Source: an uncultured Kangiella sp. (GTDB taxonomy: Bacteria; Pseudomonadota; Gammaproteobacteria; Enterobacterales; Kangiellaceae). From it: DNA of 56,573 nucleotides. Shown here in pieces: positions 45,801 to 56,532 of this stretch. Both the position numbers and the translations under genes were made by a program. The first letter of the stretch is position 1. The number at the start of each line of letters is the position of its first letter. The notes below the pieces were generated by a model. It had not been told where the DNA came from. It ran no database searches and was given only the letters and a program-made list of their open reading frames with translations. The stretch lies in the NCBI GenBank assembly GCA_950096615.1, contig CATNCP010000015.1:1-56573 (forward strand). Direction: 5' to 3'.

Positions 45801-46358
45801 ATGAAAACGCCACCAAACGATACTGAGCAACAACCACCTTACGAGTTAGATGATCACTTGCCATACCGTATCGCGGTCATCAGCAACATCCTACAATTAG
45901 GTAGAGATATAACCATACGCAAAATTACCGACCTTGGCTCTAGAGAGCTCCGCGTACTGCTTAATGTCGGCACCTATTCTCCAGTTTCAGCCGCACAAAT
46001 TGCTTTTCAGACAAAGCTCGACAGTTATACGGTGAGTCGTGGTGTAAAAACGCTCCTTAATAAGAAGCTCATCGACAAGCGCGCCTTACCCAACAATAAA
46101 AAAGAAAAGCAGCTTTACCTCACCGATAAAGGCCAACAGCTGTACCAACAAGTCACAGCAAGCCTTCATCAACGTGATGAACAACTGGCATCTTTTTTGA
46201 CACAAAAGCAACGTCAGACGCTAATCGACAGCCTAAAGAAGCTTGAGCTACAAGCTGTGGAGTTACTCGCTCAGCACGCCATCAAAGAACAAGATGCGGG
46301 TCTTGAGCTATCCGGCGATCAAAAAGAAATTATCCGCTGGTACAATAAGCTGGACTAA
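45801..46358 (+). CDS. MarR-family transcriptional regulator
   Basis: A 185-residue winged-helix regulator. Residues about 25-165 form the fold: helical dimer arm (YRIAVISNILQLGRDITIRK), helix-turn-helix (VSAAQIAFQTKLDSYTVSRG, then VKTLLNKKLIDKRALP) and wing (NNKKEKQLYLTDKGQQLYQQ). The tail QEAGLELSGDQ-like segment ends in KEIIRWYNKLD. The ligand and targets are unknown; the divergent ltaE and downstream nitroreductase (convergent) are possible but unproven targets. In the 194 bases upstream a TACAAT near 45768 may be its -10. Confidence 0.9.
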   Translation: MKTPPNDTEQQPPYELDDHLPYRIAVISNILQLGRDITIRKITDLGSRELRVLLNVGTYSPVSAAQIAFQTKLDSYTVSRGVKTLLNKKLIDKRALPNNKKEKQLYLTDKGQQLYQQVTASLHQRDEQLASFLTQKQRQTLIDSLKKLELQAVELLAQHAIKEQDAGLELSGDQKEIIRWYNKLD

Positions 46359-46410
46359 GCTAAATTACTTAGCCCAACCTATGACACTAGTTATTTCGGC
46401 TTAACAACAA

Positions 46411-47088
46411 TTAAATAAACTCAGCAATATCTTCTAGTGGTTTTTTAACGGTAGCGTGTACTGGTACCGTCGCTTTTTCTGCGGGATATCCCGCCACCAA
46501 AAGAATGTAAGGACGTTCAGATTTTGGTCGATCACAAATAGTGTTGAGGAAGCCCATCGGTTTTGGCGTGTGCGTAAGCGTAGCAAGCCCACTAGAGTGC
46601 AATGCATTAATTAAAAAGCCCGTAGCGATTCCAACTGATTCCGGCACGTAATAATTTTTACGTTGTTCCCCTGCGTGCAGCCCCCCTCTTCGTTGGGCAA
46701 AAATCGCAATCAACCAAGGTGCCGTTTCTAGATATGGTTTATGTGAGTCGGTGCCTAGGGGTTTTAGTGCATCAAGCCACACTTCACCGCCTTTACCATC
46801 ATCATAAAAAGCACGCTCTTCCTTTTCTGCCTGAACTCTAACCTCTCTCTTAGCCTCTGGGCTGCCAATAACACTAAAGAACCATGGCTGGTGGTTGGCG
46901 CCACTTGGTGCAGTACCTGCGGCTCTAAGGCAATTCTCAATAACCTCTCTCGGTACAGCTTTATCTGAGAACTCTCGCACCGTATGGCGACGCTTTATTT
47001 CATCATAGAACTCTTTAGATCGAGTCTTCATTTCTTCCGGCGGATACTCTTTATAGTCGGGTAGGATTATATTGTCATGTTCCTGCAT
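46411..47088 (-). CDS. Nitroreductase-family FMN oxidoreductase
   Basis: A 225-residue flavoenzyme of the nitroreductase/iodotyrosine deiodinase-like branch. FMN contacts are seen in [14 protein letters not shown] and [18 protein letters not shown], then in [20 protein letters not shown] and in [20 protein letters not shown] with the C-terminal phosphate-binding Arg. An insertion with [19 protein letters not shown] is typical of this branch, which often acts on halogenated or nitro-aromatic compounds. The real substrate cannot be told. It is convergent with the MarR gene, 52 bases away. Confidence 0.9.
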   Translation of the reverse strand: MQEHDNIILPDYKEYPPEEMKTRSKEFYDEIKRRHTVREFSDKAVPREVIENCLRAAGTAPSGANHQPWFFSVIGSPEAKREVRVQAEKEERAFYDDGKGGEVWLDALKPLGTDSHKPYLETAPWLIAIFAQRRGGLHAGEQRKNYYVPESVGIATGFLINALHSSGLATLTHTPKPMGFLNTICDRPKSERPYILLVAGYPAEKATVPVHATVKKPLEDIAEFI

Positions 47089-47182
47089 CTTGTTTCGCTC
47101 TTATTTTTTCTAGTGAACAAATACTACCATTTATGATTGCATTTACAACAATAAACGCATCCCAAGTCCCAATCGTTACCAT

Positions 47183-47210
47183 AAAAAAGGCGCCAAGCGG
47201 CGCCTTTTCA
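47183..47210. terminator. Terminator after icd
   Basis: AAAAGGCGCC / GGCGCCTTTT with loop AAGC has T runs on both strands. Both flanking genes are leftward, so it serves icd. Confidence 0.9.
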
Positions 47211-47225
47211 TCAACTAACTACTGA

Positions 47226-49484
<2,259 letters not shown>

Positions 49485-49534
49485 TTACGGTAAGCCGTCT
49501 GTTGGCATTACCTTTTATGAATGAAGTGCGCGAC

Positions 49535-49540
49535 ATTATA
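49535..49540 (-). promoter_or_regulatory. Likely -10 element of icd
   Basis: A perfect TATAAT on the minus strand stands about 85 bases upstream of the icd ATG; no good -35 is seen. Confidence 0.4.
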
Positions 49541-49663
49541 CGCGAAAACAAAAAGTCCTGCATGCCCAATAGATTAAACTTTAAACACAATAAGTATGAA
49601 AATGCATGCATAAGTCGTTACAATGCATACACATTTCAAAACTGTGTACTTTTCGAACAAATC

Positions 49664-50272
49664 ATGAGCCGACTGGTTTTATTTAACAAGCCGTTTAATA
49701 CCTTATGTCAATTTACAGGCGAGCCTGGGGATTCAACTCTGGCAGATTATGTTGATATCCCCAAGATCTACCCCGCTGGGCGCTTAGATAAGGACTCAGA
49801 AGGATTATTGCTATTAACTGACGATGGGCGACTGCAACATCAGATCGCTAACCCTAAAAAGAAAATGGCTAAAACCTACTGGGTACAGGTTGAAGGTTCG
49901 CCATCTGACGATGATTTAGAACCTCTCAGGCAGGGTATCGAAATACAAAAGTACCGAACAAAGCCGGCTAAGGTCCGTTTAATCGAGGCTCCAAACGTAT
50001 GGCCTAGAAACCCTCCTATTCGCGAACGTAAAAATGTTGCCGATACTTGGCTGGAGTTAACGTTAAAAGAAGGCAAAAATAGACAAGTCAGGCGCATGAC
50101 AGCAGCTATCGGCTTCCCTACTTTGCGCTTAATAAGAGCCCAAATCGGCCCCTGGAGTTTAGAGAGGCTCGCCCCTGGCGACTACAAAGTTATTGATGTC
50201 GACGCACCTAAAGCATCAACCTCTCAGTTCTCACATAAACCCAGCAAAAGGTTCAGTAAAAGCCGTAAATAA
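49664..50272 (+). CDS. rluE: RluE-type 23S rRNA pseudouridine synthase
   Basis: RluE makes pseudouridine 2457 of 23S rRNA. The 202 residues are RsuA/RluE-like without an S4 domain: MSRLVLFNKPFNTLCQFTGE, YPAGRLDKDSEGLLLLTDDG with catalytic Asp42, KTYWVQVEG, and LKEGKNRQVRRMTAAIGFPT. The start at 49664 opens the conserved domain; the frame runs 75 codons further upstream, but that part looks like non-coding DNA and overlaps the icd promoter region. It heads a rluE-nudJ-mnmA-hflD operon also found in E. coli. Confidence 0.95.
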   Translation: MSRLVLFNKPFNTLCQFTGEPGDSTLADYVDIPKIYPAGRLDKDSEGLLLLTDDGRLQHQIANPKKKMAKTYWVQVEGSPSDDDLEPLRQGIEIQKYRTKPAKVRLIEAPNVWPRNPPIRERKNVADTWLELTLKEGKNRQVRRMTAAIGFPTLRLIRAQIGPWSLERLAPGDYKVIDVDAPKASTSQFSHKPSKRFSKSRK

Positions 50273-50308
50273 GCTATGATACGCGCTTAATCTCATCAGG
50301 TACCTGCT

Positions 50309-50806
50309 ATGTTACCAATCCACGTAACCGTTGCTGCTATTATCGAATCCCATGGCAAGTTTCTCATGGTTGAAGAGCATACTTCAAATGGTGGCATTGC
50401 CTTTAATCAGCCCGCTGGGCACCTTGATCCTGATGAAAGTATTGAGCAAGCTGTGATACGTGAAGTCAAAGAAGAAACTGGGTTAGATTTTGAACCTGAA
50501 GGCTTGGTAGGGATATACACATTAAACCCTGCTGGAAATGGTAATTATTACCAGCGCTTCTGCTTTACTGGCTCGGTTAATGGAAGCCTTGAAACTGCAC
50601 CACAAGACCCCGATATTATTGCTGCACACTGGATGACCTTAGAAGAAGTTGTGGGCTGCCTAAATGCACACCGCAGCGGATTAATTGTAAAGTGTTTACA
50701 AGATTACCTCAGCGGTTACCGCTATCCGCTTGATACCTTGCATTACAGTGGTGACGAAGACTTGTTACAGCAACAAAGTTTAAACTTTTTGCATGACCAT
50801 CTATAG
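50309..50806 (+). CDS. nudJ: Nudix phosphatase NudJ
   Basis: It hydrolyses nucleoside tri- and diphosphates and thiamine pyrophosphates (E. coli YmfB/NudJ). The 165 residues carry an intact Nudix box from Gly37 to Leu59 (GHLDPDESIEQAVIREVKEE, then TGL), preceded by AFNQPAG, which fits NudJ rather than other Nudix proteins. It is 36 bases after rluE and six bases before mnmA, in the conserved order. Confidence 0.95.
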   Translation: MLPIHVTVAAIIESHGKFLMVEEHTSNGGIAFNQPAGHLDPDESIEQAVIREVKEETGLDFEPEGLVGIYTLNPAGNGNYYQRFCFTGSVNGSLETAPQDPDIIAAHWMTLEEVVGCLNAHRSGLIVKCLQDYLSGYRYPLDTLHYSGDEDLLQQQSLNFLHDHL

Positions 50807-50812
50807 AGATAT

Positions 50813-51922
50813 ATGACTACAGACATAAAAGCACCTGAAGAAACAAAAGTTATCGTTGGTATGTCCGGCGGTGTAGACTCATCAGTTTCTGCTTACCTGT
50901 TAAAAGAGCAAGGTTATCAAGTTGAAGGCTTGTTCATGAAAAATTGGGAAGAAGATGATGATACTGAATATTGCTCAGCTGCCGAAGACTTGGCAGATGC
51001 CCAAGCGGTCTGCGATAAGATTGGTATTAAGCTTCGAACCATCAACTTTGCAGCTGAATACTGGGACAATGTTTTTGAGCACTTCTTAGCTGAATACAAA
51101 GCCGGGCGAACGCCTAACCCTGATATTATGTGTAATAAAGAAATTAAGTTTAAGGCATTTCTTGATTACGCGACGTTACTAGGCGCTGATTATATCGCTA
51201 CCGGACATTATGTTCGTCGTGGCGAGAAGGATGGCAAAGCGACACTACTGCGTGGTTTAGATACCAATAAAGATCAGTCTTATTTTCTTTACGCTGTGGG
51301 GCATGAGCAAATCGCCAGAACTTTATTTCCAGTCGGAGAGTTAGAAAAGCCAGAGGTTAGACGCCTTGCTGAAGAGCAAGATTTAGTAACGGCAGAAAAG
51401 AAAGACAGCACAGGAATCTGCTTCATTGGTGAACGCAAGTTTACCGATTTTCTTCAGCAATATTTGCCAGCTCAACCCGGCAATATTGAAACACCAGAAG
51501 GTGACGTAATTGGTAAGCATAACGGCCTGATGTACCATACTTTAGGTCAGCGAAAAGGACTAGGTGTCGGAGGTCTCAAAGACGCACCTGAAATCCCGTG
51601 GTTTGCCGCAGCAAAGGATCTAGAGCGTAACGTATTAATCGCGGTCCAGGGACATGACCACCCTCTTTTAATGAGCCAATCACTGAATGCTAAGCAGTTG
51701 GACTGGGTCGCAAAAGAGCCCCCAGCGGATGAATTTCGTTGCACCGCAAAAACCCGCTACAGACAAGAAGATGTACAGTGTAACATTAGCCGCGTAAGTG
51801 ATGAAGAATGGTTGGTAGAATTTGATGAACCTCAACGTGCTGTTACGCCAGGCCAGTCCATAGTATTTTATAATGACGATATCTGCCTTGGTGGCGGTAT
51901 CATAGAAAGCACTCAACAATAA
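50813..51922 (+). CDS. mnmA: tRNA-specific 2-thiouridylase MnmA
   Basis: MnmA thiolates U34 of tRNA-Lys, -Glu and -Gln. The 369 residues hold the PP-loop [18 protein letters not shown] (about 13-30), the catalytic Cys107 in [15 protein letters not shown], the partner Cys203 in [13 protein letters not shown], and [11 protein letters not shown] that contacts tRNA. hflD starts one base after its stop codon, so the two are translation-coupled. Confidence 0.98.
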   Translation: MTTDIKAPEETKVIVGMSGGVDSSVSAYLLKEQGYQVEGLFMKNWEEDDDTEYCSAAEDLADAQAVCDKIGIKLRTINFAAEYWDNVFEHFLAEYKAGRTPNPDIMCNKEIKFKAFLDYATLLGADYIATGHYVRRGEKDGKATLLRGLDTNKDQSYFLYAVGHEQIARTLFPVGELEKPEVRRLAEEQDLVTAEKKDSTGICFIGERKFTDFLQQYLPAQPGNIETPEGDVIGKHNGLMYHTLGQRKGLGVGGLKDAPEIPWFAAAKDLERNVLIAVQGHDHPLLMSQSLNAKQLDWVAKEPPADEFRCTAKTRYRQEDVQCNISRVSDEEWLVEFDEPQRAVTPGQSIVFYNDDICLGGGIIESTQQ

Positions 51923-51923
51923 T

Positions 51924-52538
51924 ATGACACACTATAATTTTTCAGACTCAGTAATAGCCTTGGCTGGTATTTGTCAGGCAATTAGTTGCGTTAAAGATAT
52001 TTCAAAAGATGGCCAAGCAGATCAAGTTGATGTGGAAGTGATGCTTGAAAGTTTGCTTATCACTGAACCGGATAATACCGAGTCGATTTATAATAGCCAC
52101 AAGTACTTAACCACTGGCTTTAACATTTTAATCGATTTATTATCAGGGCCGAAAACAGATGCTGACTTAAGTCGTTATCTTGTGAGTGTCCTGAGTCTGC
52201 AAAAACGGTTCTCTAATGATAATAATATGCAGAAAGTCATGGCCTCCAGAGTCTCTCAGGCCAAGCGAATGTATGAATACCAGGAGAAGATTGATCAGGA
52301 TTTAATTGATCAACTGGCCCATATTTATAAAGACACCATTTCTACTTATCCAACAAAGGTTCAAGTGACTGGAAATAGTCAATATTTGCAACAAGCAGCG
52401 AATCAATCAAAAATTCGAGCGCTGCTTCTTTCTGCGATAAGAAGTGCTGTTCTTTGGAACCAAGTTGGTGGGAAAAAACGTCACTTCTTATTCTCTAAAG
52501 CTAAGATTATTGATACTGCCAAGGCATTTTTAGCATAG
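51924..52538 (+). CDS. hflD: HflD homolog (DUF489)
   Basis: A peripheral membrane protein that in E. coli affects lambda CII stability; its cellular role is otherwise unclear. The 204 all-helical residues show family features: SDSVIALAGICQAISCVKDI, LLITEPDNTESIY, and the closing KIRALLLSAIRSAVLWNQVG then GKKRHFLFSK. It always follows mnmA in gammaproteobacteria, as here. It ends the operon and is convergent with the twin-PDZ gene, 20 bases away. Confidence 0.95.
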   Translation: MTHYNFSDSVIALAGICQAISCVKDISKDGQADQVDVEVMLESLLITEPDNTESIYNSHKYLTTGFNILIDLLSGPKTDADLSRYLVSVLSLQKRFSNDNNMQKVMASRVSQAKRMYEYQEKIDQDLIDQLAHIYKDTISTYPTKVQVTGNSQYLQQAANQSKIRALLLSAIRSAVLWNQVGGKKRHFLFSKAKIIDTAKAFLA

Positions 52539-52547
52539 CAATTTTCT

Positions 52548-52578
52548 ATGAGTGCTCATTAATCTAAAGAGCACTCAT
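52548..52578. other. Perfect 10-base inverted repeat over a stop codon
   Basis: ATGAGTGCTC and GAGCACTCAT flank 11 bases that contain the stop codon of the twin-PDZ gene. It lies at the meeting point of hflD and that gene. Neither strand has a T run, so if it ends transcription it does so only weakly. Confidence 0.55.
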
Positions 52579-53878
52579 AATCCTCAACTTTCCAAACGTA
52601 CGGTTGCCAATACTCACCGGTTCGAGTTTTGTGCCTTTTAGACTTAATCAACTTACTCCCCAAGTAATACTTCTTATTTGGTTTTACTAGAAAGTTAATG
52701 GTTTTACTTCTTGTATACGATCGGTACTTTTTGGATAGTGAGAACCCAGTTTCTGAACTCGGTATCTTCTCAAAAATTTTCACTTGATTCATTCCAGCGG
52801 GTAACTCGTATGACAAGCCGCTGCCAATAACTCTATCACCATTAATTTTTGCAACTCGTGCTTTAAACAAATACCAAGAAGCTGGAGGGTCATAAATCGT
52901 TGTAATAACTCCACACCCCCCTTCATTGTATCTAGACTGTCCGTCCACGGTCATGCTCCAGCTAGGGTTAACAATTGGTTTTATAGTGCCTGCGAGTAAG
53001 ACATTTTTCTTGCCCCTTAAAATATTTAATTTAAACCTATCACCGGGCTTTAACTTAACCGATGTCAAGCTATCACTATATTGACTATTATCATTAAGGC
53101 TAATGCCTTTAATGATATCTCCTGCTTGCAGGCCCACCTTTTCTGCATTACTGTTATCTTTAACACTCAAGACCTTATTATTACTATCAATTGACACTCC
53201 AAGCTCTGTACTAACTCTCGCTACTTTACTCAAATTAAGATCAAGTAAGCTTCCCTCTTTTGACTCCAGTTTGTATATCTCGCTGAGCATGAAATTAATA
53301 CGACTTTCAAGTTTATTCAGTAATGCCGTAGATTTGCTAGATTGAAGGTTCATTGAAAGCTGCTTTGCGTTGGCATTTTGTATTGTCTTCCCTAATGTAT
53401 CGTTGGATGAAGAGTAAAGTTGCCAATTTGGTATAAAACTAGACTCGATCTGCTTGGCCAGTATTAGAATATTACCATTTCTCAAAACCTTGATTTCAAG
53501 CTCATCGCCATGAGTGAACTGAGCTGCAGAAAGATTCTCATCAAATCTCTTGTCATTAACTTTGATGCCAGTTATCACATCACCAGCTACTAGCCCCATA
53601 GATTTAGCAGTACCATCTGCTGCTACGGATAAAACCGTATTCGTTGAGGGCTCAATAACAAGGCCCATTCTTACGAGCTTCCCATCGGTTTTAGATAAAT
53701 AAACAGTCCAATCGTTGTGAGATTCAATGGTTGCAATACTATCCAGAGTCTCGGATATGTCCATACGAATATTATCTAACAACTTCCTGCTCTTATCTGC
53801 TTTAAGATTACTTGCTTCACTATTACCAGCAATAACCAAAGCAATCATCAAAAAAACAACTTTGAAGGCATTTTTCAT
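52559..53878 (-). CDS. Secreted twin-PDZ protein of a sigma-factor operon
   Basis: I do not recognise a named family. The 439-residue precursor has a signal peptide (FKVVFLMIALVIAGNSEAS). Two PDZ-like modules follow: about 65-145 (GLVIEPSTNTVLSVAADG, SMGLVAGDVITGIKV, LEIKVLRNG) and about 225-300 (LGVSIDSNNKVLSVKDNSNA, VGLQAGDIIKGISL, FKLNILRG). They are joined by a helical linker. The C-terminal 130 residues are basic, with two Cys (EGGCGVITTIYDPPASWYLF and EDYECSLD), and resemble a peptide-binding beta domain. No protease residues are present. It is last in the operon after the sigma factor and membrane protein, one base from the latter. Confidence 0.75.
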   Translation of the reverse strand: MKNAFKVVFLMIALVIAGNSEASNLKADKSRKLLDNIRMDISETLDSIATIESHNDWTVYLSKTDGKLVRMGLVIEPSTNTVLSVAADGTAKSMGLVAGDVITGIKVNDKRFDENLSAAQFTHGDELEIKVLRNGNILILAKQIESSFIPNWQLYSSSNDTLGKTIQNANAKQLSMNLQSSKSTALLNKLESRINFMLSEIYKLESKEGSLLDLNLSKVARVSTELGVSIDSNNKVLSVKDNSNAEKVGLQAGDIIKGISLNDNSQYSDSLTSVKLKPGDRFKLNILRGKKNVLLAGTIKPIVNPSWSMTVDGQSRYNEGGCGVITTIYDPPASWYLFKARVAKINGDRVIGSGLSYELPAGMNQVKIFEKIPSSETGFSLSKKYRSYTRSKTINFLVKPNKKYYLGSKLIKSKRHKTRTGEYWQPYVWKVEDYECSLD

Positions 53879-53879
53879 A

Positions 53880-54398
53880 TCAAATCCTAGCTAGCAGCTG
53901 TTCTGATTCATAAATCGATTTAAGGTTTTTGGCTGCATTGACTCTTTTTCTCCACAATAAATTAATTTCTAAGTTCAAACTTGTCGTATCACCCAGGTAA
54001 TGTTGATTAAGTTGCTGATCAATTAGTTCAATTTCTGAACGCAGCCTCATGTACTCTGCAAATTTTTTTGCATCGAGACTATATTCGTCATAAACAGCTA
54101 ATTGCTTCTCAAGTTGATTTGAAGAGGCTATTAATTGAGACAGTTCCTGCTTACCTGCAACTGGTTGGTTTGTAGAGCTGCCAATAAAGACAGATACTAG
54201 ACCGACTGATAATACTACTGTTGCAGCAACTAACCAGCGTGAGAGTTTTTTTCCTACCGGGTTTCTCGTATCCTCACAGTAGTCATCTAGGTTTCGTTGA
54301 AAAATGCGATCTTGGTCAGTTGACGGTTGCTTAACCTCCAAGTTTTCAGCAGAGTCACTAATCTTTGATCGAATTAAAGAATCATCATGTTCTTTCAT
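53880..54398 (-). CDS. Single-pass membrane protein, probable anti-sigma factor
   Basis: The function is inferred from position and topology. Residues 1-75 are cytoplasmic and hydrophilic (with DQDRIFQRNLDDYCEDTRNP), one membrane helix covers about 77-95 (WLVAATVVLSVGLVSVFIGS), and the periplasmic part is two long helices rich in Leu/Glu/Arg. This is the general anti-sigma plan of an ECF operon, but I see no zinc-binding HxxxCxxC motif and no recognised anti-sigma domain. It is one base after the sigma gene, with GGGAGA as ribosome site inside that gene's end, and one base before the twin-PDZ gene. It could instead be an accessory subunit. Confidence 0.65.
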   Translation of the reverse strand: MKEHDDSLIRSKISDSAENLEVKQPSTDQDRIFQRNLDDYCEDTRNPVGKKLSRWLVAATVVLSVGLVSVFIGSSTNQPVAGKQELSQLIASSNQLEKQLAVYDEYSLDAKKFAEYMRLRSEIELIDQQLNQHYLGDTTSLNLEINLLWRKRVNAAKNLKSIYESEQLLARI

Positions 54399-54399
54399 G

Positions 54400-54963
54400 C
54401 TACTCTCCCACCTGCTGACCGCTATACCGTGGGTCTTCGGCTAAAGACTTTAGGCTTTTCATCGCTCGACTGAATATGATTCGTGAATTTTGCTCACTAA
54501 CCTCAGTAGTTTCTGCCACTTCTGAGTGACTAAGCCCCTCAACTGCATAAAGCCAAACAACAAGGCGCTCTCTTTCGCTTAAGATACTTAAAAACTGCTC
54601 CAGATCCCAGCTAGGACTATTGAGGTTATTCACAATATCATCTTCTGAATAATCAAATTCGGATTCATCACCGATATCAACAAGCTTTTGATTGGCTCGA
54701 ATAATGTCTATAACAGTATTGTAAGTAATTCTCTTTATCCAACCGTTAAAGGTTGTAATATTAGACAGACTTTTAATTGAATTAATGACTTTTAACATAA
54801 CGGTCTGTAACACATCGTTAGCTTTATGTTCGTCTCTCAACATTTGGAACGCTAAGTGAAAAATTGGCGCCTTATAAAGTTCATAAATTTGCGTTAAAGC
54901 AAATTTATCCCCTTTTTTAGCTTTGTTGATGACCTTCTTTGGACAATTCTGATGAAAAGACAA
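54400..54963 (-). CDS. ECF-type RNA polymerase sigma factor
   Basis: A 187-residue extracytoplasmic-function sigma factor with region 2 (FALTQIYELYKAPIFHLAFQ, then DVLQTVMLKVINSI and FNGWIKRITYNTVIDIIRAN) and region 4 (LSERERLVVWLYAVEGLSHS followed by EVAETTEVSEQNSRIIFSRA). No regulatory extension is fused. The only start preserving region 2 is a TTG preceded by GTGGA, so translation is probably modest. It leads a three-gene unit with the membrane protein and twin-PDZ protein. Its target promoters are unknown; I see no clear self-like -35 AAC motif in the 70 bases upstream. Confidence 0.92.
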   Translation of the reverse strand: MSFHQNCPKKVINKAKKGDKFALTQIYELYKAPIFHLAFQMLRDEHKANDVLQTVMLKVINSIKSLSNITTFNGWIKRITYNTVIDIIRANQKLVDIGDESEFDYSEDDIVNNLNSPSWDLEQFLSILSERERLVVWLYAVEGLSHSEVAETTEVSEQNSRIIFSRAMKSLKSLAEDPRYSGQQVGE

Positions 54964-55033
54964 AGTAATTCCACTTAACCATTTATATAAAAGACGTATC
55001 TAGTTCAAATAATGTGACAAAGGACCTATAAAA

Positions 55034-55621
55034 CTATGCAAAAATACAATTCGTATAAAAATCACCGGAAGGAGCTCTTACCCAACCAAGGGTTTGTCGT
55101 TCTCCTACCACACTTTGAACGAGTACCTGCTCACTCTTATCCTTAATAAAACACTTTCGGTCAGAAGAAGAAAGGTTTTTAACGGTTATATAGCGTTTTC
55201 CAGAGTCCACTTTAAGAAGAACTTGGTAACTTCGTTGGTGATAATCTTTCCAGACAAAGGCGTCTCTCTCCCACTTCATGCAATGATACTTCAGTCGTCC
55301 TGACGTAGATCCAATAGACTCAAGTTTTGTTTTCACTCTGGGGCTAGCTTGTGTAGTGTTTGCTTTTTCGCCATTGATGTTATTGATGCAGCGTATGGTA
55401 TAGTCGCTATCGTTTTGTATTTGCCCATGCCATTCATTACAAGAACTTCCTGTTTTATAAGAAAATCCTTCAAAAGAGTCTACCCCATATTTGGTTTCTA
55501 GCTGACAGGCTCTATCTCCGGCTAGACCTGAGTTAGGGTCATTTGTTACTGTTAAAAAAGACCCCGAACACCCTGTAGAAAGTAAAATAATCCACACGTT
55601 AATAATCGCAAGCTTCCACAT
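55034..55621 (-). CDS. Lipoprotein of unknown function next to the sigma operon
   Basis: A 195-residue precursor with the lipoprotein signal VWIILLSTGCSGS (lipidated Cys18). The mature part is Cys-rich (pairs in ACQLETKYG, GSSCNEW, IRCINNI, HCMKWE, KCFIKD and TNCIFA) and seems made of two similar beta-rich halves. Each may be fixed by disulfides. I do not recognise a family. AAGGAG precedes the ATG. It is 70 bases upstream of the sigma gene on the same strand with no terminator between, so it may be co-transcribed and could be the sensor or a target of the sigma system. Confidence 0.65.
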   Translation of the reverse strand: MWKLAIINVWIILLSTGCSGSFLTVTNDPNSGLAGDRACQLETKYGVDSFEGFSYKTGSSCNEWHGQIQNDSDYTIRCINNINGEKANTTQASPRVKTKLESIGSTSGRLKYHCMKWERDAFVWKDYHQRSYQVLLKVDSGKRYITVKNLSSSDRKCFIKDKSEQVLVQSVVGERQTLGWVRAPSGDFYTNCIFA

Positions 55622-55684
55622 GCTAGCTCCTTTAAGACAGCGTAACGACCTACACTCTGAACGGTAATAAGATAAGTTTGAATA

Positions 55685-55710
55685 AAAAAGCCTCTAATAA
55701 CAGAGGCTTA
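55685..55710 (-). terminator. Terminator after the four-helix membrane protein
   Basis: AAGCCTCT / AGAGGCTT with a six-base loop is followed by six T on the minus strand. It isolates the lipoprotein/sigma cluster from the gene upstream. Confidence 0.85.
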
Positions 55711-55733
55711 TATCAACTTGGTCAACTGGTTTG

Positions 55734-56303
55734 TTATACAGCAGCTGGCCAAAGCCATGTAAATGTGGCTGCAATAACAGCACTGTATATCACAGCATCA
55801 ATTAAGTACTTTATAGTCACAAGCCAAGGATGTCCGAACCAAATGCTGTATGGAATTGAGGCCCAACCGAAACCAAAGAAGCCAGTAACAAACAATAGCT
55901 GAAAAACCTCTGCTGTTTGCGCATCTTTAGATAGTGCCAAACAACCAACAGCTGCAACAAAAAGGCTACCAATAATAAAAAATACTAATTGCTGCGTAAG
56001 TAGCTTACCCATAGGAGGCAGCCCTTTCTCCATAATAGTTACAATAGCAATAGGACCCTTTTTGAAACGAGCCTGCACGGCTGGGTCATTCATTTCGTTG
56101 AAATCAGCGCAGTGTGGCAGCGTGTAAAAACCAACGGAGTCATCTGACTTTTCGATCGCCTCTGAAATCCCGTCTTCGTCTTTCAATTTCTTATAGTCTG
56201 TATTGTGATACTTTATAACCATATGGATTAATGCACTTGCAATCCAAGCAAATAACCCACTAAGCAAAATTGGTAACCATAATTCTAATAATGTAATACT
56301 CAT
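55734..56303 (-). CDS. Conserved four-helix membrane protein
   Basis: A 189-residue inner-membrane protein of a family common in bacteria but without a known role. The first helix is LWLPILLSGLFAWIASALIH, followed by MVIKYHNTDYKKL, a cytoplasmic loop with VGFYTLPHCADFNEMNDPAV, and GPIAIVTIMEKGLPPMGK; three more helices end the protein (about 103-125, 132-155, 163-186). The HxxTDYxxL and LPHC motifs are what identify the family to me. It is monocistronic with its own terminator. A small hydrophobic heavy-metal or lipid function has no support here. Confidence 0.75.
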   Translation of the reverse strand: MSITLLELWLPILLSGLFAWIASALIHMVIKYHNTDYKKLKDEDGISEAIEKSDDSVGFYTLPHCADFNEMNDPAVQARFKKGPIAIVTIMEKGLPPMGKLLTQQLVFFIIGSLFVAAVGCLALSKDAQTAEVFQLLFVTGFFGFGWASIPYSIWFGHPWLVTIKYLIDAVIYSAVIAATFTWLWPAAV

Positions 56304-56482
56304 ATACTACCCTCTACCCTCCTATTTATCTCCAATAAATATATCACAAAATTGCAGAGGGTATGTATTGAAGATAAAGACAGTCTTGTAGGCATTATTG
56401 ACTAAGGTTTTGTGTGTAAAAATTCACGAGCCTTTTAAGGTTAGGCCAAATGCTTTGATGTAAACTTTTCGAGCAGACATAA

Positions 56483-56511
56483 AAAAAGCCCAGTCGTTAG
56501 ACTGGGCTTTT
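56483..56511. terminator. Intrinsic terminator near the right end
   Basis: GCCCAGTC / GACTGGGC with loop GTTA lies between a run of seven A and TTTT, giving T runs on both strands. It probably ends a leftward gene that enters from beyond the window. The 180 bases to its left (56304-56482) hold no gene I can see. Confidence 0.85.
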
Positions 56512-56532
56512 GTATAAGCGCTCACGTGCCCT

